A model generated the notes under the pieces. That model searched no databases. It saw only the letters and a list, made by a program, of their open reading frames with translations, and had not been told where the DNA came from. A DNA stretch of 29,023 bases, taken from IMG/VR virus record IMGVR_UViG_3300046787_000397, positions 1-29,023 of that record; one strand, 5' to 3'. Position 1 is the first letter of the stretch, and each line of letters starts with the position of its first letter. Shown here piece by piece: positions 8,117-15,857 of the stretch. The translations under genes were made by a program, and so were the position numbers. Source of the stretch: a virus.

Positions 8117-9010
8117 CTACCACGTTCCTGTTGCAGCAGATGGCGGTAACTGCCAAAAATTATATGCAGGGGCTTCTTCCGTTATTACTTGTGAGGCACT
8201 AGAACTGGCGTATTTAGCCTTAGCATCAGCTACAGCTAGTTGGAATTTAGAATTATGATAAGTAGCCCTGTCGGGGTTGTTTCTAACTTCAAAGTATCGT
8301 CCAAGGGCAAAGTCTACTGGGGCATCATGGTACTCATCAGGGAATATAAATGATTCGCCGATGAGGAATGTCTTGGAGCCGCCACTAAGGCCGATGTAGG
8401 GTTCCTCTAGGGTTAGAACTGTTCCGCTTGAGTAACTGGTAACTTTATAGGTATAGCCATCGGAACCATCAGTAGTTTGGAATGTCCTACCAACCATTGT
8501 GTTAGTAAAGGTAGTGCCAGAGCCAGTGACGGTGGTTAGGCCGTTGGTAACTGTAACTGTGCCAGTTGAATAATCATCTTGGGTTAGCTGGTGGTCACGG
8601 GGTTCATAGTAAATCTCTAGCCCGTTAGTAACGGCTTGTGATGGTATAGGCCATAGACCAATTTCATCTGCACCCCTAACAAAATAGTAGGTAGCCCAGT
8701 TACCAGTTTGCTGGATAGTATTAATAGCTCGCCACTCATATTCAGAGCGTATTTGTCTAACTGGGTATTTACGCCCGTTGCTAAGAGTATTGGTAACACC
8801 CCTAACCCGTATGCAGTCTGGTGGGGTTTGGTAGAATTGCTGGTTAGCCACGGTATCAGTTGATTTAGCTTTACGGGTGAAATAGCGGTCTAGTGCTGAG
8901 TTAAACTTAGCAGCCCCGATATTCATATCGTCTTTAGCCTGCGTTAAAGCCTCTGCTGTTGTATCAGCAGATATGCGTTGGAATTTTGCCTGTGCCTGAG
9001 TAAATGTCAT
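8117..9010 (-). CDS. Head-to-tail adaptor (connector) protein with an inserted beta domain
   Basis: The 297-residue protein begins with a helical region (QAKDDMNIGAAKFNSALDRY) and continues with strands typical of phage adaptor/tail-tubular-A proteins. An inserted beta domain lies at about residues 145-210 (GTVTVTNGLTTVTGSGT to LTLEEPYIG), a module I recall in connector proteins. The C-terminal part returns to helix (HDAPVDFALGRYFEVRN). Such proteins form the ring beneath the portal. It is the first gene behind leader copy 2 and has no SD between the hairpin and its ATG. Adaptor is the best call; a stabilisation protein is close to equivalent. Confidence 0.68.
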   Translation of the reverse strand: MTFTQAQAKFQRISADTTAEALTQAKDDMNIGAAKFNSALDRYFTRKAKSTDTVANQQFYQTPPDCIRVRGVTNTLSNGRKYPVRQIRSEYEWRAINTIQQTGNWATYYFVRGADEIGLWPIPSQAVTNGLEIYYEPRDHQLTQDDYSTGTVTVTNGLTTVTGSGTTFTNTMVGRTFQTTDGSDGYTYKVTSYSSGTVLTLEEPYIGLSGGSKTFLIGESFIFPDEYHDAPVDFALGRYFEVRNNPDRATYHNSKFQLAVADAKAKYASSSASQVITEEAPAYNFWQLPPSAATGTW

Positions 9011-9057
9011 ACAAATAAAAAACGCCCTATAGGGGCGTGTCCTCTGTATGTATTATA
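9011..9057 (-). promoter_or_regulatory. AGAGGAC hairpin leader with -10 box (copy 2)
   Basis: Minus strand: TATAAT (9057-9052), 6 nt, AGAGGAC (9045-9039), hairpin ACGCCC-CTATA-GGGCGT (9038-9022), then TTTTTATTTGT to the ATG at 9010. The stem has 6 pairs and the T tract makes it a textbook intrinsic terminator shape. The spacer from stem to ATG is 11 nt with no SD in it. TTGTAT 15 nt upstream of the -10 is a possible -35. Confidence 0.8.
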
Positions 9058-9090
9058 TCATAAACCAATATCATACAATGCCTAGTTGTT

Positions 9091-9915
9091 TTAGATTCCT
9101 ATAGCTATCCAATTTATCGTTTGCCCAGTATTAGCTACACCAGCATCAGTTACTACTTGGCAACTGAATCCAGTCGTTGTCACACTGCTCACAACCGCAA
9201 AGGTATTTGCGCCAACTGCCGTGACAACGTTTGCTACGACTACTGGGGCGTAAGTATATGCTGTAGGAAAAGTATGAGCGGTTGGGCTACCACTATTAGC
9301 AGTTGTACCACATTGTATTCTAACGTCAGAGGCACTCACATCATAATCCGTAGTTCCAGCAGTACCCCAAACGGTTGCGCTACCGCCTCTACGTTTATAG
9401 ATTTGCCCATTAAGCATTTTGGCTGCCGTTACCGCATCATCCGTAATGTTGGTAGTGACCACCGAATTGGCTGTATTCAAAGCACTGTCCTTAATACTCA
9501 ACCCATCAATCGTCACCCCATTAGCACCAGTATATTCAGCGATACTATCTACTGTCAAAGTAGGGTTGGCTATAGTAGCAGTATTTACAACAGGACTAGT
9601 TAAAACTTTATTAGTCAAAGTTTGGCTAGCGGTTGTGGTTACTACTGTGGCTGGGAAAGTAGGTGTGCCACCTATGGTATAAGTCCCAGCTATAGTACCT
9701 GATAGGGTAGCTGCGTTTATAGTTGGGTTAGTAAGCGTCTTGTTGGATAGTGTTTGACTATCCGAGATTCCTGTGGGGGCGCTTGTGATACCAAGGAGGC
9801 TGTCCCTAGTGATTTTCTTTGTCATCCCATTTCCAACGTCCACGATAGGCAATACATCCTGAGTTGCGTCAGGGTTGGTGTAGGAGGTAAGAGCAGTTAT
9901 TTTGCTGTTACTCAT
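9091..9915 (-). CDS. Tail fibre protein with H-type-lectin-like C-terminus
   Basis: The 274-residue protein has a short N-terminal head (ITALTSYTNPDATQDVLPIV), a shaft of repeated strands with Asn/Thr turns ([45 protein letters not shown]) up to about residue 152, then a distinct C-terminal domain. That domain (TFPTAYTYAPVVVANV, TTTGFSCQVVTD, INWIAIG) has the strand pattern of H-type lectins and phage receptor-binding tips. Its shaft matches the upstream gene almost exactly over residues 114-152. The start overlaps the upstream stop (TAATG). It probably binds a surface sugar. Confidence 0.72.
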   Translation of the reverse strand: MSNSKITALTSYTNPDATQDVLPIVDVGNGMTKKITRDSLLGITSAPTGISDSQTLSNKTLTNPTINAATLSGTIAGTYTIGGTPTFPATVVTTTASQTLTNKVLTSPVVNTATIANPTLTVDSIAEYTGANGVTIDGLSIKDSALNTANSVVTTNITDDAVTAAKMLNGQIYKRRGGSATVWGTAGTTDYDVSASDVRIQCGTTANSGSPTAHTFPTAYTYAPVVVANVVTAVGANTFAVVSSVTTTGFSCQVVTDAGVANTGQTINWIAIGI

Positions 9916-10802
9916 TATGCCGTCTCATAATATCCGCTAAGGTCTATAATGTCGGTAGTCGCCCACGTAAATGGAACAGTTGATGACGTAGCAGTTATAG
10001 TAGAATAAGTGCCAGCTGCATTATTTGCATATAGGTCAATCCTACTAGTTGTGCCGAATAGAGCATAGCCATAGTTTCTAGCCGAAGCACTTGTATCAGC
10101 GAACTGGACTACCCCCGTTGCCATATCTGCAGCGGTGACATTGCCAGTGGTAGGAAGTGATACCCCGACAAGTCCAGCTACCCCAGCTCCAGCAAGAGTA
10201 TACCTAAACTTATACATAATTATTTTGCCAACTTGAGTATACAGAGCGTAATTTAATGTGCCACCAGATAAATTAGTGAGTGTTGGTGCCCAGCTAGTCC
10301 ATGCCCAACTAGCGCCCCATGCCCCAGTGTTGTTATGGGCGTTATTCGGTACGCTATTAGAAGTATTTAGGGCGCTGTCTTTGATGTTTAACCCATCAAT
10401 AGTCACGCCATTAGCACCAGTGTATTCTGCAATACTATCAACTGTCAGCGTAGGATTAGCTATAGTAGCCGTGTTAATAGTCGGGCTTGTCAATGTTTTG
10501 TTTGTTAGGGTCTGGATGCCTGTTAGGGTAGCTACCGAAGCAGGGAACGTAGGAGTACCACCTATAGTATAGGTGCCGTCTAATGTGCCAGATAATGTTG
10601 CCCCGTTTATGGTCGGGCTGGTTAGGGTCTTATTGGATAAGGTTTGGCTGTCCACATCACCTATCGGGTTGCCAGTGATGCCAAGCATAGCATTGGGGGT
10701 TATCTTATTACTGGTGTTGCCAGATACATCAGTAACCTCCAAAACGTCAGTAGTCCTGTCTATCGCCCCTAGTGATGGTAGTTCAGTTATAAGCTTTGTC
10801 AT
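9915..10802 (-). CDS. Tail fibre protein, paralogue of the downstream fibre with a different tip
   Basis: The start chosen is ATG 10802, which gives a TAATG overlap with the upstream stop and aligns [10 protein letters not shown] with [11 protein letters not shown] of the paralogue. An ATG at 10817 would add five residues. The shaft repeats ([14 protein letters not shown] and [13 protein letters not shown], then the shared block beginning [11 protein letters not shown]) match its neighbour. The C-terminal domain differs: [19 protein letters not shown] to [12 protein letters not shown], a type common at phage fibre tips. It is probably an alternative or accessory receptor-binding protein sharing an attachment point with its paralogue. 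Confidence 0.72.
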   Translation of the reverse strand: MTKLITELPSLGAIDRTTDVLEVTDVSGNTSNKITPNAMLGITGNPIGDVDSQTLSNKTLTSPTINGATLSGTLDGTYTIGGTPTFPASVATLTGIQTLTNKTLTSPTINTATIANPTLTVDSIAEYTGANGVTIDGLNIKDSALNTSNSVPNNAHNNTGAWGASWAWTSWAPTLTNLSGGTLNYALYTQVGKIIMYKFRYTLAGAGVAGLVGVSLPTTGNVTAADMATGVVQFADTSASARNYGYALFGTTSRIDLYANNAAGTYSTITATSSTVPFTWATTDIIDLSGYYETA

Positions 10803-11152
10803 TATGCTTCCACCCATATTGTATCATCTTTAGGGGTATAAGAACCATCGGCAGTTACCCTAGAATCGCCAGAAATTGTCACCCTAGTATCACCTGATAT
10901 GGTCACTCTTGTGGCCGTGGCACTAGAGCCAACATCACCAGAGCCATCTACTCGCCATACAGTGTCATCTTTGGTATCGGTTTGTGACCATACAGTATCA
11001 TCTTTCGGGGTTACTACTGATGAATCTAAGATTAAAAAGTCACCTGATTCAGTGATAAGAAAATCGCTACTTTCAGTAATCAAAAAGGTATCAGTGATGC
11101 TGGTTGCATCACCTGTACCTGATTGTGGTCGCCATGCTGTAGCTGATTTCAT
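10802..11152 (-). CDS. Short-repeat virion protein
   Basis: The 116-residue protein is built of three kinds of short imperfect repeat. One is [15 protein letters not shown] (three copies of FLITES or FLILDS), one is PKDDTVW or TKDDTVW (three or four copies), and one is [18 protein letters not shown]. Each would form a beta-strand with a turn, suggesting a small solenoid or trimeric fibre segment. Repeats of this FLLLESGD type occur in phage structural genes, as I recall. It lies between a small beta protein and two fibres, so a tail or fibre-network role is likely. Confidence 0.6.
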   Translation of the reverse strand: MKSATAWRPQSGTGDATSITDTFLITESSDFLITESGDFLILDSSVVTPKDDTVWSQTDTKDDTVWRVDGSGDVGSSATATRVTISGDTRVTISGDSRVTADGSYTPKDDTIWVEA

Positions 11153-11164
11153 TTAGTTGGTTTC

Positions 11165-11434
11165 CTATACTGGGCCGTGTGAAGTATCTACCGAAACTGT
11201 AATATCTGGCGTACCAGTAGTTACTATTCTTACGCCACTGTTAAAGCCAAAAGCCCTAATAAGCATACCTACTGTTGGGGCGGTTACTACTCCGTGGGTT
11301 GATGTTGTACCAGTAGTACCATCAACTATAGTAATGTTACCTGTTGGGGTGGCATTAACTTGTATCCAAATTTGCTTAGCTTTACCAGTGTATACCTGGG
11401 TTGTGGCAGCGGTGGTGATGTTTGCAATCGTCAT
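11165..11434 (-). CDS. Small beta-sandwich-like virion protein (89 aa)
   Basis: The 89-residue protein is almost all strand-forming Thr/Val/Ile (VYTGKAKQIWIQVNATPTG, GNITIVDG, RIVTTGTPDITVSVD). No motif identifies an enzyme. It is the first gene after leader copy 3 and has its own SD (AAGGAG, 6 nt before ATG). It is followed by the repeat protein and the two fibres. It is probably a fibre-associated or decoration-type protein; homology is not recognised. Confidence 0.6.
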   Translation of the reverse strand: MTIANITTAATTQVYTGKAKQIWIQVNATPTGNITIVDGTTGTTSTHGVVTAPTVGMLIRAFGFNSGVRIVTTGTPDITVSVDTSHGPV

Positions 11435-11445
11435 TTTATCTCCTT

Positions 11446-11493
11446 AAAAAATAAATAGCCCCTTTTACGGGGCTATCCTCTGGATTTATTATA
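11446..11493 (-). promoter_or_regulatory. AGAGGAT hairpin leader with -10 box (copy 3)
   Basis: Minus strand: TATAAT (11493-11488), 6 nt, AGAGGAT (11481-11475), hairpin ATAGCCCC-GTAAAA-GGGGCTAT (11476-11455; the stem shares two bases with the heptamer), then ATTTATTTTTT and an SD. At 8 pairs this ties with copy 5 for the longest stem. It is the only copy with T instead of C at heptamer position 7, and the matching A on the other arm keeps the pair. Confidence 0.8.
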
Positions 11494-11496
11494 TCA

Positions 11497-11649
11497 CTAT
11501 TTCTTTACAATATCTTTAGCTTCTTGGTCTAACTGTTGTATGCGAGCTTGTAAAGCTCTTAGGTTGTTCTGTTCCATTTCTATGCGTTGGATACAATCAA
11601 AGGCTAGGGCTTTAGCTTGTTCTACTGTTTTAATGTCACTCAACTGCAT
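11497..11649 (-). CDS. Small coiled-coil protein (50 aa)
   Basis: The 50-codon frame begins at ATG 11649, overlapping the upstream stop by one base (TAATG), and ends at TAG 11497. The product is one amphipathic helix (MQLSDIKTVEQAKALAFDC then QRIEMEQNNLRALQ and QQLDQEAKDIVKK). It could be a small chaperone, fibre coupling peptide or structural accessory. It is the last gene of its unit; the next promoter's -10 box lies only four bases beyond the stop. Confidence 0.65.
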   Translation of the reverse strand: MQLSDIKTVEQAKALAFDCIQRIEMEQNNLRALQARIQQLDQEAKDIVKK

Positions 11650-11957
11650 TACTTTACTCCTTTTATTACTTCTTCTACTGGGGCTTCTTTAACTTGCATA
11701 GCTTCTAGTTTGGCTGTGGCTATTGCTTGGGCTTGTTCTTTTAGGGCTGTTTGCTTTTTATCTACAGTTACATCGGCTACAGGTACAACACCTGCTATAG
11801 CATTTCGATTAGCTTGTTCTAGAAGGTCGTTTGATATTTTGTCTAGGATTTTGCTTGTTACAAAATCTTCTATACTGATACCTGAATCTACAGTCCAGCC
11901 GTGAAAGGTTGCGTAGTTTTCGGCTGAGGTAGAATCTAGTTTGATATTTATGTCCAT
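11649..11957 (-). CDS. Hypothetical protein of the tail-fibre unit (102 aa)
   Basis: The 102-residue protein is acidic and mainly helical. The central region (SIEDFVTSKILDKISNDLLEQ) is followed by an Ala/Gln/Lys-rich helix ending in VEEVIKGVK. No motif is recognised. It lies between the 536-residue fibre and a 50-residue coiled-coil protein, overlapping the latter by one base. An SD-like AAGGAG lies 5 nt before ATG. A role in fibre assembly is possible but unproven. Confidence 0.6.
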   Translation of the reverse strand: MDINIKLDSTSAENYATFHGWTVDSGISIEDFVTSKILDKISNDLLEQANRNAIAGVVPVADVTVDKKQTALKEQAQAIATAKLEAMQVKEAPVEEVIKGVK

Positions 11958-11969
11958 TGTATTCTCCTT

Positions 11970-13580
11970 TTAGGCTATTAAGCCTAGTGATATTAGTTTG
12001 GCTTTAAGATTATTAACAAGTGTGATTGCGGTGGCTAGGTCAGTTGCATCTGCCGAAGTACTAGCTGGCTGTACTACAGGTGTAGCATTGAAGAAGCCTA
12101 GTTTCTGAGATGTGGCTGTGCCTATTTTAGTACCAGTGGTAGTGCCAACTACGATATTATGTGCATCAGTTATCGTAAGCCCATTTTCATCTATGACAAG
12201 TCGAATTGCTTCAGTATTGCCAGCATCGCCCCTAGTATTTATATTATAAGTTCCGCCACCAGAACTATCGCCTATAGCTCCCTTAGCCTTTACAATTACA
12301 TAAGCTAGTCGTTTGTTCACCGTTCCAGTCCAGCCGTGAAAAGAGTGATAGCCCACTTCGGTATTATTAGTTAGAGCTGCGGTATCATCTCCAGTAGTGC
12401 CTCTTTTGACTATAGCAAGACCATCCGAATATATATTAGCCGACCTATAATTCATCTGCATAGCCGATGTTGAGCCACCACTGCCCACATATAACGCTTC
12501 CGCAATCGTGGTTCTTCCAGTATTGTCAACTTTGAACTTACTTACTCCTCCTACTTGTGCATCTATGAGGAGTTTAGTACCTGTGCCTGTAGTGGTTTCA
12601 GTGGGGTTGATTAGGAGGGCTGTGTAGCCAGCAGTGGAGGATTGGTTGATGGTGGGGGTAATAGCAAATGTTACCTGTGATGCACTACTAGATGATACTA
12701 TTGCGCTTGCAGTTATAGGATATGATGCTCCTGTTGATGCTACGTTTAAGCTGATTTTACCAGACGTAGCAATTCCACCAAACTCGTTAAGGGTTATACC
12801 AGTAATAGGAGAAGAACCTATAAATAAAGCCCTAGCCGTACCAGTGCCGCCTTTTTCTGGGAATATATTAAATACGTTTCCACTCCAATAAGCCCGTACT
12901 CGCTCAAAGTTAGTAGTCTGGTCTGCTGTGTTATAGAGGGCTATGCCTGTAGAGGTAGAGGGTAGGGTTAGGGTGTGGGTGGGGGCTGTAGTGCCTAGAC
13001 CAACTAACCCAGTTATAGCTAATGCACCAGCAGTTGCACCATCTATTGTTGCGGTGCTATTGAAGAAGATTTTATCTGTGTAGGTGTTAGACCAGTAGAG
13101 AGATGATGTGCCGTTAGTATAAGTTGAATCAGCTAGAGGTGCTATGTTCTTGGTAATTGGGCCACCCGATTGAAGGCTTAAACCAGCATTAGCAGCGTTG
13201 GTTTTAATCTCAAATGGCTGAGTGCCTGCGGTATTGTTGTAAACCCCATAGACCCCAGAGCTGTTGTTGAAGGTTTCCCATACCTGAGTACCGTTGTTCA
13301 AGAAGAACTTTACATTTCCAGTAGCACCATTAGCAGGAAATATAGTTAGCCAATTTGTATGTATAGAGCTTGTTGTGCCACTTGATGTAGTGCCATTTGC
13401 TATAAGTCTCGCAAACGTAGGCGTAGCCCCCGTATGTATATCCTGTGGTAGAGATAAGGTAGGATTACCACTTACTCCATCACCATTGGTTACAGTGACT
13501 TGGTTGGTTGTGCCTGTGATGGTTCTGGCTGGGAAGCCCACATCATCGAAATTTCCAGTTAAAGGGTTTAACTTAATCAC
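11970..13580 (-). CDS. Long tail fibre / tailspike protein (536 aa)
   Basis: The start is GTG 13580, directly after the TAG of the upstream gene. The N-terminus (IKLNPLTGNFDDVGF, then ITGTTNQVTVTNGDG and TPTFARLIANGTTS) is typical of phage fibre proteins. The middle is long beta-repeat sequence, and the C-terminus (GTKIGTATSQKLGFFNATPVVQP) is a motif I recall near the end of many phage fibres. No lyase or hydrolase active site is evident, though such sites are hard to see by eye. It is likely a trimeric fibre for host contact. Confidence 0.72.
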   Translation of the reverse strand: MIKLNPLTGNFDDVGFPARTITGTTNQVTVTNGDGVSGNPTLSLPQDIHTGATPTFARLIANGTTSSGTTSSIHTNWLTIFPANGATGNVKFFLNNGTQVWETFNNSSGVYGVYNNTAGTQPFEIKTNAANAGLSLQSGGPITKNIAPLADSTYTNGTSSLYWSNTYTDKIFFNSTATIDGATAGALAITGLVGLGTTAPTHTLTLPSTSTGIALYNTADQTTNFERVRAYWSGNVFNIFPEKGGTGTARALFIGSSPITGITLNEFGGIATSGKISLNVASTGASYPITASAIVSSSSASQVTFAITPTINQSSTAGYTALLINPTETTTGTGTKLLIDAQVGGVSKFKVDNTGRTTIAEALYVGSGGSTSAMQMNYRSANIYSDGLAIVKRGTTGDDTAALTNNTEVGYHSFHGWTGTVNKRLAYVIVKAKGAIGDSSGGGTYNINTRGDAGNTEAIRLVIDENGLTITDAHNIVVGTTTGTKIGTATSQKLGFFNATPVVQPASTSADATDLATAITLVNNLKAKLISLGLIA

Positions 13581-13871
13581 CTAAGACCTCGTGACGGTGC
13601 TTATTTGACTTTTAGTGGTGTCGGTAAATACGATTGTTATAGTGGCCACAGTAGTGCCGCCAGAACCACCAGTTTTATACACATAGGTATCGGTTGTCGT
13701 GTTGGTGTTGGTATATCCAATATAATCATAATTGTAGGGAACTAAGATACCAGCGCTAGTCGGGGTCAAAAGAATAGCTCCCGTGGAGCTATCGCCCTTT
13801 ACTGGGAATGGTAAGCCCGTGATACTGTCAAGTACTTGTAAGGTTTCTCTATGGTTATCAGTTATGTTCAT
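13581..13871 (-). CDS. Small beta-rich structural protein (96 aa)
   Basis: The 96-residue protein is beta-rich with Thr/Gly loops (GAILLTPTSAGILVPYNYD, TDTYVYKTGGSGGTTVAT, ITIVFTDTTK). It resembles short proteins placed before fibres in phage genomes; function unknown. It is the first gene behind leader copy 4, with ATG 10 nt after the hairpin and no SD there. The following fibre gene starts immediately after its stop. Confidence 0.6.
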   Translation of the reverse strand: MNITDNHRETLQVLDSITGLPFPVKGDSSTGAILLTPTSAGILVPYNYDYIGYTNTNTTTDTYVYKTGGSGGTTVATITIVFTDTTKSQISTVTRS

Positions 13872-13916
13872 AAATTAAAAATGCCCTAAATGGGGCAGTC
13901 CTCTGCCCTTATTATA
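13872..13916 (-). promoter_or_regulatory. AGAGGAC hairpin leader with -10 box (copy 4)
   Basis: Minus strand: TATAAT (13916-13911), 6 nt, AGAGGAC (13904-13898), hairpin TGCCC-CATTTA-GGGCA (13897-13882), then TTTTTAATTT to the ATG at 13871. The stem is 5 pairs. There is no SD between stem and ATG (10 nt). Confidence 0.8.
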
Positions 13917-13924
13917 CACCAATG

Positions 13925-14725
13925 TTACAATTTCATAAACTTAGCGTACTCCTGTGCCTTTTGCTCCATTCCAGCTATTTTAGCCTCTCTACGGTTCATC
14001 ACTTGCTCCCGAAGTTCTACAACCTTTACCCTAACATTTATATCATTGTTAATCTTGGCTTCTTTTTGCTCCAAGTACATTAAGCGATTTACAGCATCAG
14101 TACTTTTCTGAATAACAATCTTCATATCATCTTCAATGGCGTTTTTACGGGTCATTAAATCGGCTCGTAAGTTAGTAAGCTGTTCCTCGGCCGTGTTAAT
14201 GGCTTCCCATAAATCAGCTTGTCTACCTATGCCAATCCCTAGCTTATTATCTATATCTTTAAGCTCATCGGCTTTATCATCTATAGATTCCTCTATGTCG
14301 CTCAGGTCATTCTCGGCTTCTTCTATGCGTTCATCTAATAACTTTTTTCTCTCTTGGGTCTTTTCCAGTAAGGCTGTTTGGGTTTCGATGTTGCCTTGCA
14401 ATAGCTTAAGTTCACCTATAGCATCGGCAATAGACTGCATGACTGATTGTTTTTGATCCTCTAGGTCTTTTAAGACATTAGGATAGGCGGCAATATCTAG
14501 TTCATATTTAGTCTGCTCTTTGGAAAACTCTTTAGCGGCCCTAGCTTTTCGGGCCTCTATTTCTTTTAAATGGATAGCTAAAGATTCATCGGCTCGTTGT
14601 TTTTTAAGTTCAACGCTAGCTAGTTCATTTTTTAGATGCTGTAGCTGGGCTTCTGCTTGTTCCTGCTTTTCCAATGCTTGGTGCAGGTTGAGGGTGGGTT
14701 GTTTGGGCTGCGAACGGTTGCTCAT
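13925..14725 (-). CDS. Long coiled-coil protein (266 aa)
   Basis: Almost the whole protein is predicted coiled coil by eye: heptads of Leu/Ile/Ala with Glu/Lys/Gln (for example QAEAQLQHLKNELASVELKK and EAENDLSDIEESIDDKADEL). It has no Cys and no enzymatic motif. The ATG at 14725 has AGAGG 9 nt upstream and lies 101 nt inside the 185-residue gene in another frame. No other Met exists until about residue 95, so the overlap seems genuine. It may be an elongated structural, assembly or internal protein. A short tape-measure role is possible but lacks hydrophobic segments. Confidence 0.6.
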   Translation of the reverse strand: MSNRSQPKQPTLNLHQALEKQEQAEAQLQHLKNELASVELKKQRADESLAIHLKEIEARKARAAKEFSKEQTKYELDIAAYPNVLKDLEDQKQSVMQSIADAIGELKLLQGNIETQTALLEKTQERKKLLDERIEEAENDLSDIEESIDDKADELKDIDNKLGIGIGRQADLWEAINTAEEQLTNLRADLMTRKNAIEDDMKIVIQKSTDAVNRLMYLEQKEAKINNDINVRVKVVELREQVMNRREAKIAGMEQKAQEYAKFMKL

Positions 14726-15182
14726 CTTGTGTAACCTCTAGTTCTTCGGTTTTATTTAATTCATTAAGCTGTCGTTGGAATCGCTCCTCGGCAGTGATAA
14801 TATCTTCGCTTTGTTGGAATTTAGCGCTGTCCATAATAACCTTTTCTTCAAAAGCTATTCTAAGTGTTTTGTCACCCATCTGTTTAACTGCACCCTCACG
14901 TTGCATGAGTTCATTAACTAGCTGGGTAACAACCACACGAGCTACATGCCCTGGCATTTTTTTGCTTTGACCAGACGGGATAGTAACGGTATTGACTACA
15001 TGGCTTTGTCCTGGGTGGCTGTTATTTCTTAGCCCAAGTCGTTCAATAGTCTTATCTATTCCTGCATTTGGGTTGACCACGCTGGTGGCTACCTTAGCTT
15101 CAAAGTCATTGCTTAGCGGATTAAAAACCTCCACTATATCATATTCGGTGAAAGCATCTACTAATGATTTATTTTCGTCCAT
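14625..15182 (-). CDS. Hypothetical protein with Pro/Ser-rich tail (185 aa)
   Basis: The N-terminal 120 residues are mixed alpha/beta (TEYDIVEVFNPLSNDFEAK, PSGQSKKMPGHVARVVV, QLVNELMQREGA). The phrase VEVFNPLS--F resembles small phage proteins just after capsid genes, by recollection. The tail (THPQPAPSIGKAGTSRSP) is low-complexity and is the part overlapping the next gene by 101 nt. SD AAGGAG lies before ATG 15182. The role could be capsid or tail assembly. No confident family. Confidence 0.55.
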   Translation of the reverse strand: MDENKSLVDAFTEYDIVEVFNPLSNDFEAKVATSVVNPNAGIDKTIERLGLRNNSHPGQSHVVNTVTIPSGQSKKMPGHVARVVVTQLVNELMQREGAVKQMGDKTLRIAFEEKVIMDSAKFQQSEDIITAEERFQRQLNELNKTEELEVTQDEQPFAAQTTHPQPAPSIGKAGTSRSPATASKK

Positions 15183-15372
15183 TTTTGGCTCCTTTTACCA
15201 CTTTCGGTGGTATTATTTCTACTTCTTCTAACTTATTTAATACTTGGTCAATCATATTAAAAGCACCCCTTAACTCGGAGCGCTCTGCATTTAATTTATC
15301 TATTTCGCTGCCAGCATTAGCAAAAGCCTTTTCTATCTCTGCCTTGCGCTCCTCAAGCCATTCTTGGTTCAT
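15169..15372 (-). CDS. Small coiled-coil protein (67 aa), possibly from a leaderless mRNA
   Basis: The start chosen is ATG 15372 (MNQEWLEERKAEIEKAFANAG). ATG 15390 or a TTG at 15405 would extend it by 6 or 11 residues. The product is a helical hairpin-like protein with heptads (EIDKLNAERSELRGAFNMID) and a basic tail. There is no SD before ATG 15372; instead TATAAT lies 6 nt upstream, so transcription would begin at or next to the ATG. A terminator lies just upstream. It overlaps the next gene by 14 nt. Function unknown; the helical form suggests a scaffold-type or tail chaperone role. Confidence 0.55.
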   Translation of the reverse strand: MNQEWLEERKAEIEKAFANAGSEIDKLNAERSELRGAFNMIDQVLNKLEEVEIIPPKVVKGAKNGRK

Positions 15373-15378
15373 TTTATT

Positions 15379-15384
15379 ATTATA
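15379..15384 (-). promoter_or_regulatory. -10 box TATAAT for a possible leaderless transcript
   Basis: TATAAT on the minus strand ends 6 nt before ATG 15372, with an intrinsic terminator directly upstream. No convincing -35 is seen. The position predicts a transcript starting at the ATG. Confidence 0.45.
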
Positions 15385-15398
15385 TACCATAACGCTTA

Positions 15399-15428
15399 AA
15401 AACAAAAAGCCCCCATTTCTGGAGGCTT
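15399..15428 (-). terminator. Rho-independent terminator after the small decoration gene
   Basis: Minus strand stem AAGCCTCC-AGAAAT-GGGGGCTT (15428-15407, 8 pairs including one G-T) followed by a T-rich tract (TTTTTGTTTTT). It follows the stop of the gene at 15447-15857 by about 18 nt. Unlike the six leader hairpins it has no AGAGGA and no -10 box in front. Confidence 0.8.
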
Positions 15429-15446
15429 AATGCTTGAACAGTTAGC

Positions 15447-15857
15447 TTAGCTAGACTGACCTTTTATAACCACGAAGTTGATAACGATTGCACCCGTTTC
15501 AGCTGTACCAGCTGCTGGGTTGTTGTTAATAACTGTGATGCTAAATGAGCCAGCTGCGACAGCCGTTACGACTACATCAGTGTTTAATGCGACAGTACCG
15601 CTTGCGATACTTACTAGCACAACATCAGTTGCGGCAACAAAAGAGTTCGTTACTGTGAATACTGCGCTTGCTTCAGCAGCAAGGCTCGTGTTATTCGTAG
15701 TAATTTGACCACTTAAAGCGTTAATAGTAACGCCAGTTGCTCGGTTAGTAGCTTGAGTAACAGTTGAACCAGAACCAACAGCATAACCAAACTTTTTCTT
15801 AGTTTGGAAGCCATCGAGCTTTACAGCTTGTTCAAATTGTTCTAAAGTTCGTGCCAT
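15447..15857 (-). CDS. Small capsid decoration-type protein (136 aa)
   Basis: The 136-residue protein has a short helix (TLEQFEQAVKLDGFQTKKKF), then a beta domain from about residue 37 on: ATGVTINALSGQITTNNTSL, EASAVFTVTNSFVAATDVV, GSFSITVINNNP and INFVVIKG. This VTIN--SGQITTN ... FTVTNS ... INF-VIKG pattern is a domain I recall in phage decoration and head or tail surface proteins. It lies second after the major capsid gene and ends at a strong terminator. SD AAGGGG precedes ATG. It may trimerise on the capsid surface. Confidence 0.62.
   Translation of the reverse strand: MARTLEQFEQAVKLDGFQTKKKFGYAVGSGSTVTQATNRATGVTINALSGQITTNNTSLAAEASAVFTVTNSFVAATDVVLVSIASGTVALNTDVVVTAVAAGSFSITVINNNPAAGTAETGAIVINFVVIKGQSS

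Noticed and set aside
14625-14725. Programmed frameshift joining the two overlapping genes
   Set aside because: A +1 shift would be needed and no slippery sequence was seen; independent starts explain the overlap better.
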